NCBI GenBank assembly: GCA_032433765.1
Contig: JAVIAB010000159.1
Span: 744,001 to 808,000, forward strand
Reading direction: 5' to 3'
DNA length: 64,000 bases
From: Megaustenia siamemsis
Lineage: Eukaryota; Mollusca; Gastropoda; Stylommatophora; Ariophantidae
How positions within the stretch are numbered: position 1 is the first letter of the stretch; every line of letters starts with the position of its first letter. Below the pieces are notes generated by a model, which searched no databases, was not told where the DNA came from, and saw only the letters and a program-made list of their open reading frames with translations. The position numbers and the translations under genes were made by a program. This document shows positions 41,852-51,839 of the stretch, in pieces.

Positions 41852-42090
41852 ATGTGCTGTATCTTCATCTTATCAGATCTCCCTATATGTGCTGTATCTT
41901 CATCTTATCAGATCTCCCTGTTTGTGCTGTATCTTCCTCTAATCAGATCTCCCTATTTGTGCTGTATCTTCATCTTATCAGATCTCCCTATTTGTGCTGT
42001 ATCTTCCTCTTATCAGATCTCCCTATTTGTGCTGTATCTTCATCTTATCAGATCTCCCTATTTGTGCTGTATCTTCCTCTTATCAGATCA
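41852..42090. repeat. 35-bp minisatellite, right part
   Basis: Same unit as 40,055-40,278 with TTTGTGCTG and CTTCCTCT variants. Confidence 0.9.
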
Positions 42091-42479
42091 TATATATTGT
42101 GTATGCAAGTATGTGTGGGTCATTAGATACTTATAGACATTGTCAGTATCTTTGTAGTCGAGGTAACCTTGACAGTGTTCCGCCCACTCAAATATTTTTA
42201 GAACCCTGTAACACGGATTTGACCCTCCGACCAGCAGGGTAATTACAGCGCATGCCCGTGCCTCCGCGACTCTCTCTTTCTCATACCAGCCACGGTCCAC
42301 GACACAGGGAAGACATTCCTCGTTTCTTATATCGGTTTCTATTATTTTGTTTTGGATGATTCATTACAAGTTAGCTATGTAGGATTAGTTTCAATTACTT
42401 ACATATCTGTGTGTGTGTTTTGTTTGTTTTTTCCGGACTGAAGGCCTATGGAGCCGAAACGTCGTTAAATGTGTGTCTT
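42091..42479. other. Single-copy stretch ending in hammerhead-like motif
   Basis: No gene. Minus strand 42,170-42,300 includes GGAGGGTCAAATCCGTG, weakly like a Pol III B box, without a partner A box. At 42,438-42,466 GGACTGAAGGCCTATGGAGC then CGAAACGTCGTT is the same motif as in the foldback arms at 37,960-38,470. Confidence 0.4.
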
Positions 42480-43398
42480 CTATCAAATCTTCTATCAGAC
42501 AAGGCTGTGTTCTGTCACCGGATTTGTTTTCACTTCACAGAGAATATATTATGAGATCAATAGTAGACAAAAAAGGAATTGAAGTCAACGGTCACACATA
42601 AATAATTTGCGATATGTGGATGACACAGTCTTAATAGCAGAGACAGAGAACGAACTACAAGAAATGGTAGACATAATAGTAAAAGAAAGCAACAAGAATG
42701 GTCTCAGTCTGAATAGTAAGAAAGCAGAAGTAATGGTTATATCGAAGAAACAATCATCACCATCATGCAGCATAAAAATAAACGAGACAAATCTGAAACA
42801 AGTGCAACGTTTCAAATACTTGGGCACAATAATTACATCAGATGGGAGATGCACCACAGAAATAAAAAGCAGAATAGCTCAGGCCAAAATAGCATTTCAG
42901 AAAATGAAAAATATCTTATGCAACAAATCTATGTCAATAAAAATGAGAAAGAGAGTTCATCGGTGCTATATGGAAGCAATTCTGACCTATGGAAGCGAAT
43001 CATGGACAGTAGACAAACAAATGAAAAGACGATTGGAAGCCACAGAGATGGGATTTCTCAGAAGAATGTTGAAAGTTCCCTGGACAGATAAAAAGACCAA
43101 CGAGGACATTCTCAAGGAGGCCAACACAAAAAGGGAGCTCTTAAAAAACATCAGAAAGAAGCAATCAACATTTTTCGGGCACATCAAGAGAAGAGGAAAG
43201 TTGGAATACTTGGTTACAACTGGCAAAATAAAAGGAAAGAGAGATCGCGGACGACAAAGAGAGAAAATACTGGATAGCTTGGTGTAATGGCATGGGAAAC
43301 AGTCAACAACAGAACTGATACGATGCACTGTAGATAGAAGATTGTGGAGGGACATGATCGCCTACGCCAACCGGCAGGGTACATGATGATGATGATGA
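42480..43398 (+). mobile_element. LINE-C, 3' third with long open frame
   Basis: Starts just before the RT QGC motif (RQGCVLSPDLFSLHREY) and ends in a GATGATGATGATG tail at about 43,398. It replaces the 3' part of the LINE-A copy at 43,397-43,591. RTE-like carboxy tail. Similar copies at 54,683, 56,496 and 58,109. Confidence 0.85.
42607..43287 (+). CDS. LINE-C RT carboxy-terminal part (226 codons)
   Basis: Opens at RYVDDTVLIAETENELQEMV: motif C has Val in place of the Ala of the copy at 56,596 (RYADDT). Then DIIVKESNKNGLSLNSKKAE, FKYLGTIITSDGRCTTEIKS, LTYGSESWTVDKQMKR, MLKVPWTDKKTNEDILKEAN and FFGHIKRRGKLEYLVTTGKI. The thumb and basic tail are intact to the stop at 43,287, about 20 codons earlier than the 58,109 copy would predict (LV then TAA; SLVSWHGKQ elsewhere). 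It is 5'-truncated, so it is a fragment of a protein. Confidence 0.8.
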   Translation: MRYVDDTVLIAETENELQEMVDIIVKESNKNGLSLNSKKAEVMVISKKQSSPSCSIKINETNLKQVQRFKYLGTIITSDGRCTTEIKSRIAQAKIAFQKMKNILCNKSMSIKMRKRVHRCYMEAILTYGSESWTVDKQMKRRLEATEMGFLRRMLKVPWTDKKTNEDILKEANTKRELLKNIRKKQSTFFGHIKRRGKLEYLVTTGKIKGKRDRGRQREKILDSLV

Positions 43399-43591
43399 TT
43401 CTTTTGTTTATTTCATTTGTACATTTTCCATCATTGGTTATAGTATGTCCAAGGTAGTTGTAGTTCTGAACTGTCACAAGGTCTATTCCTTCAATTTTGA
43501 TATCCACTTGTGAGTTTTGAGTATTTTCTTTGTTTATGATCATAGTTTTAGTCTTTTTGATATTCATATCTAGTCCATATTTTACGACCAT
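43399..43591 (-). mobile_element. LINE-A remnant at the satellite A junction
   Basis: Minus-strand MVVKYGLDMNIKKTKTMIIN and NYNYLGHTITNDGKCTNEIN, joined to satellite A at the same base as the copy ending at 1,014 (TTTTACGACCATTGGTCAAG). The shared junction shows that LINE-A was there before the block was duplicated. Confidence 0.85.
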
Positions 43592-43876
43592 TGGTCAAGA
43601 TTTTACCATACCATTGATGATCTATCAAATCAATCACGTCAATCTGTTACCAAACCATTGATGATCTATCAAATCAATCACGTCAATCTGTTACCAAACC
43701 ATTGATGATCTATCAAATCAATCACGTCAAGCTTTACCAAACCATTGATGATCTATCAAATCAATCACGTCAAGCTTTTACCAAATCATTGATGATCTAT
43801 CAAATCAATCACGTCAATCTGTTACCAAACCATTGATGACCTATCAAATCAATCACGTCAAGCTGTTACCAAACCA
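43592..43876. repeat. 44-bp satellite A, second locus
   Basis: Six to seven units of the satellite at 1,015-3,172, many with CTGTTACCAAACC in place of CTTTTACC. Confidence 0.95.
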
Positions 43877-44529
43877 TTTTTGTCTATTTTTCTCGTCCAA
43901 TCTTCCTCTCAAATTGCAACCTGGCAACATCTCAGCAACACACGCGCCATGACGGTCTGACTCGACCTCAACAACTTACACTTACAACATTCAACATTTC
44001 ATTCCTTGATGACAGGTGTGGTCTTGCAGTTGTGTTAAATATCAGTTTGAATTAAACTAGAACTCGATAGGAACACAAGGTGGTAACGATTCCTTATTGA
44101 ATCATTTAGGCCTAGGGCCGTCACCAGCCGTGTTACTACTGTTACTTCACAGGCCGTGCTGTAGTTAAGTTTTAGTTGGGCTGAAATATGTTTTAAACAA
44201 TAAGGCAGGTATCATACTCGTTGTTTATTATATTTATTAATCATATTATTTACATTTATAATAATTATTACGTAACCATAAATAAAATAATATTGTGGCT
44301 AATTTACGACTGTATGTGATCTCGCCCTCACTGACCGGACATGTTTGAGATATCAACTGTTTCTAGTTGTTGTGCATTTGATTTATTTTGTCTTCAAGGT
44401 CTATGGATACTTGTGGGCTATTCCAAACAGTAAACCTAACCCGGGCATCTTCTAATGAAAGATTCGAGAGCCACCAAATAAAGTGCAAGGAAACGTTGAA
44501 CGTAGCTCTGAACTGAAATAATTTGGGAC
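43877..44529. other. Block U1, second copy
   Basis: Counterpart of 3,173-3,849. It lacks the GTTTAGCTCAGTTGGCG segment of the first copy. No gene recognised. Confidence 0.65.
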
Positions 44530-44997
44530 ATCATCATCATCATAAATACCGAGCCTACTGGCAATAGGTAGGTGATCATGTCTCTCCACAACTTTCGATC
44601 TCTACAGTTCTTTATCATTTATGTTGTTCACCTTCTGCCAAGCCATTCTCTTAAGCTGTCTGGTATTTTTTCTCTTTGCTTCCCTCTATCTCTTCGTCCC
44701 TCAATTTTCCCAGTTGTTACAATATATTCCAGTTGTTCTCTTCTCATTACATGGCCAAAAAAAGATGATTGTTTCTTCCTAATATTGGAAATTAGCTCTC
44801 TTTTTGCTTTGACCTCTTTCAGAACATTTTCATTACTCTTCTTAGCTGTCCAAATGGTATTCTTAACATTCTTCTGTAAAACCACGTTTCTACAGCCTCC
44901 AGTGATTGTCTTGTTTGTTGTCCTATTGTCCATGATTCACATCCATATGTTAAGACTGGCTCTACATAACATTTGAGAACTCTTTTTTCTATTGTTG
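44530..44997 (-). mobile_element. LINE-B fragment, copy without insertion
   Basis: Minus-strand frame 44,933-44,628 is open for 101 codons: KNTIWTAKKSNENVLKEVKA, RKKQSSFFGHVMRREQLEYI, TGKIEGRRDRGKQREKIPDS. It is continued by MIKNCRDRKLWRDMITY near 44,600. The best-preserved LINE-B tail in the window, and the unoccupied counterpart of the site at 3,882. Confidence 0.85.
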
Positions 44998-45356
44998 TGG
45001 CGATTCATGATTGTACAAAGAAGTTATGACGGTGGTTTTCTGTTGTTTGGACATAAACTGTAAATTATCATCTTCATCTCTTGTAAATGAATCCAAGACT
45101 AATATAGAGAAATGACAATGCAACCAAAGATCTAATCTACAATTAGCAGCAGAAAATGGACATATGATTATGTTCAACATGTGCTGATGTAGTAGTCTTT
45201 TTCTTATATTTCTGTCTTTGTAGTGCGCTTCTTCCTTAATCTGACTGACGCAGGGCCTTTCTCGGACACTATTTGAAAGCAGTCTTCTCCCTTAACAATC
45301 TGTTGTTAAGGCTTTTATTCTGTGAAATCTCAATTTGCACAACTTCCTCTCAATTT
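44998..45356. other. Block U2, partial second-locus copy
   Basis: Matches 5,000-5,350 and 7,525-7,880 and is cut at CAACTTCCTCT by LINE-A. Includes the conserved minus-strand frame with LQFMSKQQKTTV. Confidence 0.65.
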
Positions 45357-45709
45357 GGGAACTTGCCGTGTCATGGTGACTACGTGTTGTCATTTTTATA
45401 ATTCGGCTCTTGCTGAGATATTTAAATGATTTACGCGACAGTCTAGTTGTGAATTTATGTGTTGCTATTCCCCGTTTGGTGTAATGTTTTACTTCTGACT
45501 GGAGGATGGACTGCGAACTTTATCGATATTTAAGTGGATTTATTCTTTCTTTGTGTCGTGTGTTCGCGGTTCGATAGGCAAGCACATGGTTTGACAACAA
45601 TGGCGTTGATAGTCGGGTGTGTTCAACCCGTATGTGAAAAGTCTGCGATGGTGGATGGGGCGGAAGAATTAATTGAAATAACCACGGCCCAGAAAGCGAA
45701 AACAGCAAA

Positions 45710-46758
45710 GTGTGTGGTACACATGAGACATTTTCAGAACACGAAAGGCGAAAATGGCAGACCACCGTGAAAGAGATTGGAGCCTCATCACGTAACAACC
45801 CAAAGAAAGCCATGGAGAGAAATTCTAACTACTGTTTTAGGAACGAAATAAAAATAGCTACATGGAATGTTAGGACCTTATACCAACAAGGAAAACTAGA
45901 AATCTTATGGTAGAAGCAGAACGACTAAACATAGATATCTTAGGAATATCGGAAACAAGATGGAAGGAAAGTGGATACATACAAGACGATAAATATACAT
46001 TTATATATTCAGGAAACACAAAAGAACATCAAAGAGGAGTAGGCATTCTAATAAAACGAGAACTACAAAAATATATAAATACTCAATTGACATATAATGA
46101 TAGGAATATACTAATAAAAATAAAGGCAAAACAATTTGACATAGCAATAATACAGACATACGCACCTACTCAAGACTATAGAGATGAACAAATAGAGGCA
46201 TACTATGAAGATCTAAACACAGTTATGAAGCAAGTGAAATCATCAGACATCTTGATTATAATAGGTGATATGAACGCTAAAGTAGGAAAAGGTAAATATA
46301 AGACCATAATAGGAAATCATGGTCTAGGAAAAAGAAATAACAGAGGAGAAAGATTAATACAATATTGCGAAGAAAACAGACTGATAATATGCAACACCTT
46401 TGAGCAAGAGAAAAGGAAATTATACACATGGAAAAGCCCTGGAGACAAGAAGAGAAATCAAATAGATTACATAATGATAAAAGACAGATTCAGGAACAGC
46501 GTCAAGAAAGCCAAAACCTACCCAGGAGCAGATATAAATTCAGACCACAATCCTGTAATGATAAAAATGAAAATCAAATTAAAGAGAAACAAACAAAAAA
46601 CTAATTCAGCAACACCAATAGATATAACAGCGTTAAACCAGAAAGATGTAAAAGAAACTTATACTGTACAAGTAAAGAGCACATATCAGAAGTTACTAGA
46701 AGAGGGGATTGAGCAGTACAGAAGAGAAAATCCTGAGGAAAAAGTCACAACAAAATGA
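45710..46758 (+). CDS. LINE-A APE endonuclease, one frameshift
   Basis: 45,710-45,913 carries the leader and KIATWNVRTLYQQGKLEIL (catalytic Asn); one base is off at about 45,905 and the frame at 45,907-46,758 continues with AERLNIDILGISETRWKESG (Glu), IIQTYAPTQD (Tyr), IIIGDMNAKVGKGK (Asp and Asn), TWKSPGDKKRNQIDYIMI and GADINSDHNPVMIK (terminal Asp-His). All APE catalytic residues are visible. It nicks the chromosome to start target-primed reverse transcription. The protein then enters a lysine-rich connector and the frame ends at 46,758. Confidence 0.85.
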
Positions 46759-46806
46759 CACTGCATAAAAAACAGCATGCAATAATCCTGCAAATCCTTT
46801 CCCAAA

Positions 46807-48697
46807 ATGGAAAGTAACAAAAATAAAAAATGGATAACAGACAAAATCTTAGAAAAAATGGAAGAAAGAAGACAAGCGAAAAACACTGCCAGATTCAAGG
46901 ATATAGACAATGAAATACGGAGAATGTGCAAAAAGGCAAAAGAAGACTGGCTCAACCAAAGATGTCTAGAAATCGAAACTATGGAAAGTAAACAAAACCT
47001 AAGAGAGATGCACACAGAAATAAAGAGAGTGGCTAATAAAGACAAAAAAGCTGCAGGAATCGGATGTATAGCAAACAAAGAGGGAAGAATGCTATCAGAC
47101 AACAAAGATATAATAGATAGATGGCAAGAATATATAACATAATTATTTCATGATGAAAGGGACAAAAAAAGCCAGACATAAAATGTACATACAACTATAA
47201 AATCCTGAAATCCGAAGTAGAAAAAGCTATAAAAACAATGAAAAAGGGAAAGCAGCAGGGCCTGGCAATATACAGATAGAGATGATACAGGCTCTAGAAG
47301 AGTTTGGCATCGAAGTGATCACAGACATATGCAATGACATATACCATACAGGATACATACCAAACGATCTAAAAACATCAACTTTCATAGCATTGCCTAA
47401 AAAGAATGGTGCAGTTGAATGCAGTGACTTCAGAACAATAAGCCTAATGAGCCAGGTAACAAAATTTTACTAAAAGTTATACAGGGAAGGATTCAGAATA
47501 AAATCAGTACTGAATTAGATGAGCAGCAATTTGGATTCAAGAAAAACAGTGGGACAAAAGAAGCCATATTTAGCATGAGAACATTGATTGAAAAGTACAC
47601 AGAAGTAAACAAACCAATATATGCCTGCTTTATACACTACACCAAAGCTTTTGATAGAATACACCATAACCAACTTATAGACTGCCTAAAGGATATAAAC
47701 CTAGATGACGCAGACATACGACTAATATGTAATTTGTACTGGGAGCAAACAGCAATAATAAGATGTAACAAGGAGAACTCTACACCCATGGACATAAAAA
47801 GAGGAGTAAGACAAGGATGCATCCTATCACCAAGCTTGTTCAATCTATACACTGAGCAAATCTTTAAAAATATCTCAGAGATACCAGGCCTAAACATTAT
47901 GGGAAGCTAATCAATAACCTGAGATATGCTGATGATACTGTTTTACTAGCAGAAAATCCTAAAGACCTACAACAATTGCTTAATGTGATAAACACAACAA
48001 GCAAAAAATATGGACTAGAAATGAATATCAAAAAGACTAAAACTATGATCATAAACAAAGAAAATTCTCAAGACCTACAATTAAATATCACAGTTAAGGG
48101 AATACATCTGGAGACAGTCCAGAGCTGCAACTACCTGGGACAAACTATAACCAATGATGGAAAATGCAAAACTGAAATAAACAAAAGAATAGGTATGGCA
48201 AAAAGTAATTTTAATGCCATGTAAATATACTAACAACAAAACAAATATCAGCAGGCTGAAACTAAGAATGGCAAAAATGTTACATCTTTTCAATATTCCT
48301 GTATGGTGCAGAAACATGGACATTAGACAAGAAAACAGAACAGAAAATTGAAGCCTTTGAAATGTGGATAATTTATAGAAGAATAGGTAGAATTGGATGG
48401 AAACAAAAGATAACAAACGATGAAGTTTTAAAACAACTGAAAATAAAAAGAGAACTACTGAACACAATTAAGACAAGACAAATTAAATTTTTGGGACATG
48501 TTAAAAGACACAACAGCCTACTAAAAGTAATATTGGAAGGAAAAATACAAGGCAAAAGAGGCAGACCAAGACTAACATGGACGAGTAACATCAAAAGATG
48601 GACAAGTCAATCTATGTCAGCCTGCACCATCAAAGCAAGAAACAGAGTAGAATGGCGATCCATGGTAGCCAACCTTCATTACGGAGAAGGCACATGA
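46807..48697 (+). pseudogene. LINE-A reverse transcriptase, frameshifted, motif A mutated
   Basis: Pieces in order: connector (46,807-47,142); TGYIPNDLKTSTFIALPKKN (47,282-47,473); motif A CFIHYTKAFDRIHHNQLI, where His stands for the catalytic Asp, and KRGVRQGCILSPSLFNLYTE (47,575-47,910); motif C NNLRYADDTVLLAENP near 47,920; thumb YGLEMNIKKTKTM (47,976-48,224); tail RQIKFLGHVKRHNSLLKVIL and GKRGRPRLTWTSNIKRW (48,362-48,697). The copy at 26,166 keeps Asp in motif A. The mutation and at least four shifts make this copy inactive. Confidence 0.85.
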
Positions 48698-48705
48698 TGA
48701 TGATG

Positions 48706-48861
48706 ATGAATTGGAGCCAACCGCAAACAAACCAATAGAAAGCGGAAAGGCAACTGAAAACCACCCACCGTTGTCGTAATCGTGAATTGCCACAATTAAA
48801 AGAGGTGAGATGCAGATTGGAACCACCTGCAGTTGGTTCCATTCCAACTGAATGGAAAAGC
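48706..48861. other. Short unassigned spacer
   Basis: About 155 bp between LINE-A and LINE-B, including TTGGAACCACCTGCAGTTGG. No gene or known repeat recognised. Confidence 0.35.
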
Positions 48862-49345
48862 ATTTTTCCAAAATTTGAGGAAGATACTATGCAATCCATT
48901 TTTGACAATACTAGAAAGAGTTCTTAAATGTTATGTAGTAACATATGCCTATGGATGTGAATCATGCACAATTGGACAACAGACAAGAGAATCAGTGGGG
49001 GATGTAGAAATGTGGTTTTACAGAAGAATGTTGAGAATACCATGGACAGCTAAGAAGAGTAATGAAGATGTTCTGAGAGAGGTCAAAGCAAAAAGAGAGC
49101 TAATTTCCAATATTAGGAAGAAACAATCATCATTTTTTGGCCATGTAATGAGAAGAGAACAGGAATATATTGTAACAACTGGGAAAATTGGGGGATGAAG
49201 AGATAGAGGAAAGCAAAGAGAAAAGATACCAGACAGTTTAAGAGAATGGCTTGGCCGAAGGTCAACAAATGATAAATAACTGTCGAGATCAAAAGTTGTG
49301 GAGAGACATGATCACCTACGCCAGCAGGCCTGGTACTTGATGATG
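48862..49345 (+). mobile_element. LINE-B 3' fragment, plus strand
   Basis: Open frame 48,833-49,198: FQNLRKILCNPFLTILERVL, KCYVVTYAYGCESCTIGQQT, FYRRMLRIPWTAKKSNEDVL, QSSFFGHVMRREQEYIVTTG. The tail is shifted after 49,198. Ends GATGATGATGCTGATGA. Confidence 0.8.
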
Positions 49346-49559
49346 ATGCTGATGAATGTATTAATTATATTATTTACATTTATTATAGTTTTATGTTACA
49401 ATAAATTATTATAAATAACATAATCGTGTGAATTAATTCTTGACTAATATATATAGTTATAGAGATAACAGAAATGGTCATACAACCATCTCCTACAATT
49501 AGTTAGACTAAGGAGAAAGTGAAATGGACATATTTCACATATGTTCATTAACATTATAA
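49346..49559. other. AT-rich stretch, no gene
   Basis: TTATTATAAATAACATAATC-rich sequence without an open frame. Confidence 0.4.
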
Positions 49560-49900
49560 TTTATGATGGTTATGATGTTGGACATGTGTTGAGAAGAGAC
49601 AACAAAAGAATCAAACAACAGGCTCTTCTATGGAAACATCAGCATATAAGAAAAGAGGAAGAATTAGAGAGACAATAAAAATAACACAAATTGCCTATAG
49701 GAGAAGCAAAGTTGGCAGTCATATTTATATGAAAAGTGATTTGTATTTGTTGCAATGTTATAAGTTACCAATAAAGTGCGACCTACCGCCTTCAGAATCA
49801 GAGTTCATAAAGTGGTACCCACACTCACTGAGGTGTACTGGCTATTATTTTCCCTGCAGTGGGGTTCAATTTAAGGCATCTTATTTGTAATGTCATGAGA
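49560..49900 (+). mobile_element. LINE-H 3' end
   Basis: VGHVLRRDNKRIKQQALLWK and EAKLAVIFI pieces, followed by a tail resembling 6,930-7,030 (GTGTACTGGCTATTATTTTC, GTGGGGTTCAA). Frameshifted. It connects LINE-H to the LINE-G-like group through the VGHVxRRDN motif. Confidence 0.55.
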
Positions 49901-50496
49901 AGGATCAACCAGCCGCTAGGTACACCAAACTGATTCTGTTAAGAAATATAACAGTTATATTAAATATATATATATGTGTAGTGCTGACAATAATATATAA
50001 TTTGTACAAAATATTCATGTAGTCAAGACAAATATGGACACACTGAGCCTAGTCACTTTCAGCTCAAGCAGTACAACACCACATCAGACTTGAGCACAAC
50101 ATTTTTGATACAAGGTGGCTTTTCCTCTTAGATCCCTAATTGTTTGTCCACACTGGTTAGATTTGGGGCCTACCATAAGTAGGTTGATTAGGATCTCAAC
50201 TAATTGTTGTTCCCTGAACCTGATACAAATGGTCAGCTATGAGTCCCTGGTCACTTTCAGCCCAAGTGCTGTGGGTATCCTGGGTCTGAAAAATCATTTA
50301 TAAATTTAGAAGTAAATAAATAACTGCACTAAGTTCATGAAAGGAAAGCATAGAAACATATAAACTATAGGCCAAGATGAGGAGATGAGGAGTGAGATAT
50401 TTTGTATAAACACCATGGTAGTTATACATTTGAACAAATAAAGACAATCCACTTATTTTGTGTGTCATACACCCACAACAAATTTACAGGCTCGCA
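49901..50496. other. Non-coding stretch including block U3, second copy
   Basis: 50,080-50,496 is the counterpart of 11,998-12,420. The only plus frame (50,115-50,303) is not preserved in the first copy. 49,901-50,079 holds a TATATATATATG run and no gene. Confidence 0.6.
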
Positions 50497-51535
50497 TATT
50501 CCAGTATTAGTATTATCATCTCTCATTAACTTTATTATGACACTATTCCAGTATTAGTATTATCATCTCTCATTAACTTTATTATGACACTATTCCAGTA
50601 TTAGTATTATCATCTCTCATTAACTTTATTATGACACTATTCCAGTATTAGTATTATCATCTCTCATTAACTTTATTATGTCACTATTCCAGTATTAGTA
50701 TTATCATCTCTCATTAACTTTATTATGTCACTATTCCAGTATTAGTATTATCATCTCTCATTAACTTTATTATGACACTATTCCAGTATTAGTATTATCA
50801 ACTCTCATTAACTTTATTATGACACTATTCCAGTATTAGTTTTATCATCTTTCATTAACTTTATTATGACACTATTCCAGTATTAGTATTATCATCTCTC
50901 ATTAACTTTATTATGACACTATTCCAGTATTAGTATTATCATCTCACATTAACTTTATTATGACACTATTCCAGTATTAGTATTATCATCTCTCATTAAC
51001 TTTATTATGACACTATTCCAGTATTAGTATTATCATCTCTCATTAACTTTATTATGTCACTATTCCAGTATTAGTATTATCATCTCTCATTAACTTTATT
51101 ATGACACTATTCCAGTATTAGTATTATCAACTCTCATTAACTTTATTATGACACTATTCCAGTATTAGTATTATCATCTCTCATTAACTTTATTATGACA
51201 CTATTCCAGTATTAGTATTATCATCTCTCATTAACTTTATTATGACACTATTCCAGTATTAGTATTATCATCTCTCATTAACTTTATTATGACACTATTC
51301 CAGTATTAGTATTATCATCTCTCATTAACTTTATTATGACACTATTCCAGTATTAGTATTATCATCTCTCATTAACTTTATTATGACACTATTCCAGTAT
51401 TAGTTTTATCATCTTTCATTAACTTTATTATGACACTATTCCAGTATTAGTATTATCATCTCTCATTAACTTTATGATGACACTATTCCAGTATTAGTAT
51501 TATCACCTCTCATTAACTTTATTATGGCACTATTC
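50497..51535. repeat. 47-bp satellite B, second locus
   Basis: About 22 uninterrupted units of the 47-bp repeat seen at 12,421-13,945; ends 42 bp before the ZF2 exon acceptor. Confidence 0.95.
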
Positions 51536-51577
51536 CAATTTACTGAATATTAAACATCAACCTTTTCTCCTTGACAG

Positions 51578-51636
51578 ACAAAAATATGGATACACAGATT
51601 CCAGTCTGGAATATAAAACAAGAGCCAGATAATGAA
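51578..51636 (+). CDS. ZF2 gene, 5' coding exon with IKQEPDNE motif
   Basis: Acceptor CTCCTTGACAG, donor GTGAGT. ATG at 51,586 opens 17 codons (MDTQIPVWNIKQEPDNE), ending in phase 0 to match the exon at 59,254. Compared with ZF1 (14,001-14,065) the end is identical and the middle differs, two codons shorter. IKQE fits a SUMO-attachment consensus. About 7.6 kb of repeat-filled intron separate it from the next exon, as in ZF1, though the two introns hold different insertions. Confidence 0.7.
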
Positions 51637-51839
51637 GTGAGTTGGATCTATCCTTTTATTGTCCTTTCAAGCCAAAGATGGCACATAAAACAGCACATTA
51701 AAAACTCTCCAAGTTTGATAATTTTTTGTTGTTATTTGTCAGATTTTACACTGGACCTGTAGTTAGTCTCACCACATGTTCTTGTTCTGGGTGGGCTGCT
51801 TTGTCTTGGCAAGGGAGATAATGAGGTCTCTCATATAGT
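51637..51839 (+). other. ZF2 intron, single-copy part
   Basis: Begins like the ZF1 intron (GTGAGTTGGATCTATC) and then continues as unique sequence where ZF1 has LINE-G. No exon seen. Confidence 0.5.

Larger units (their letters stand above)
45357..48705 (+). mobile_element. LINE-A, nearly full-length (about 3.35 kb)
   Basis: Contains a 5' leader of about 450 bp, APE endonuclease, RT and basic carboxy tail in order, ending GGCACATGATGATGATGATG. Size and single-protein plan fit RTE-like LINEs. The 5' boundary is set where block U2 is interrupted; I see no clear target-site duplication, so it may be slightly truncated or rearranged. The same family supplies the fragments at 302, 13,324, 26,166 and 43,399. 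Confidence 0.85.

Noticed and set aside
42180..42300. Possible tRNA-derived SINE on the minus strand (GGGTCAAATCC)
   Set aside because: Only a weak B-box match without an A box at the right distance and no second copy in the window.
45534..45770. 78-codon frame before the LINE-A endonuclease as a separate ORF1
   Set aside because: No recognised ORF1 motif such as a zinc knuckle or coiled coil; more likely the leader of the single LINE-A protein or 5' UTR.
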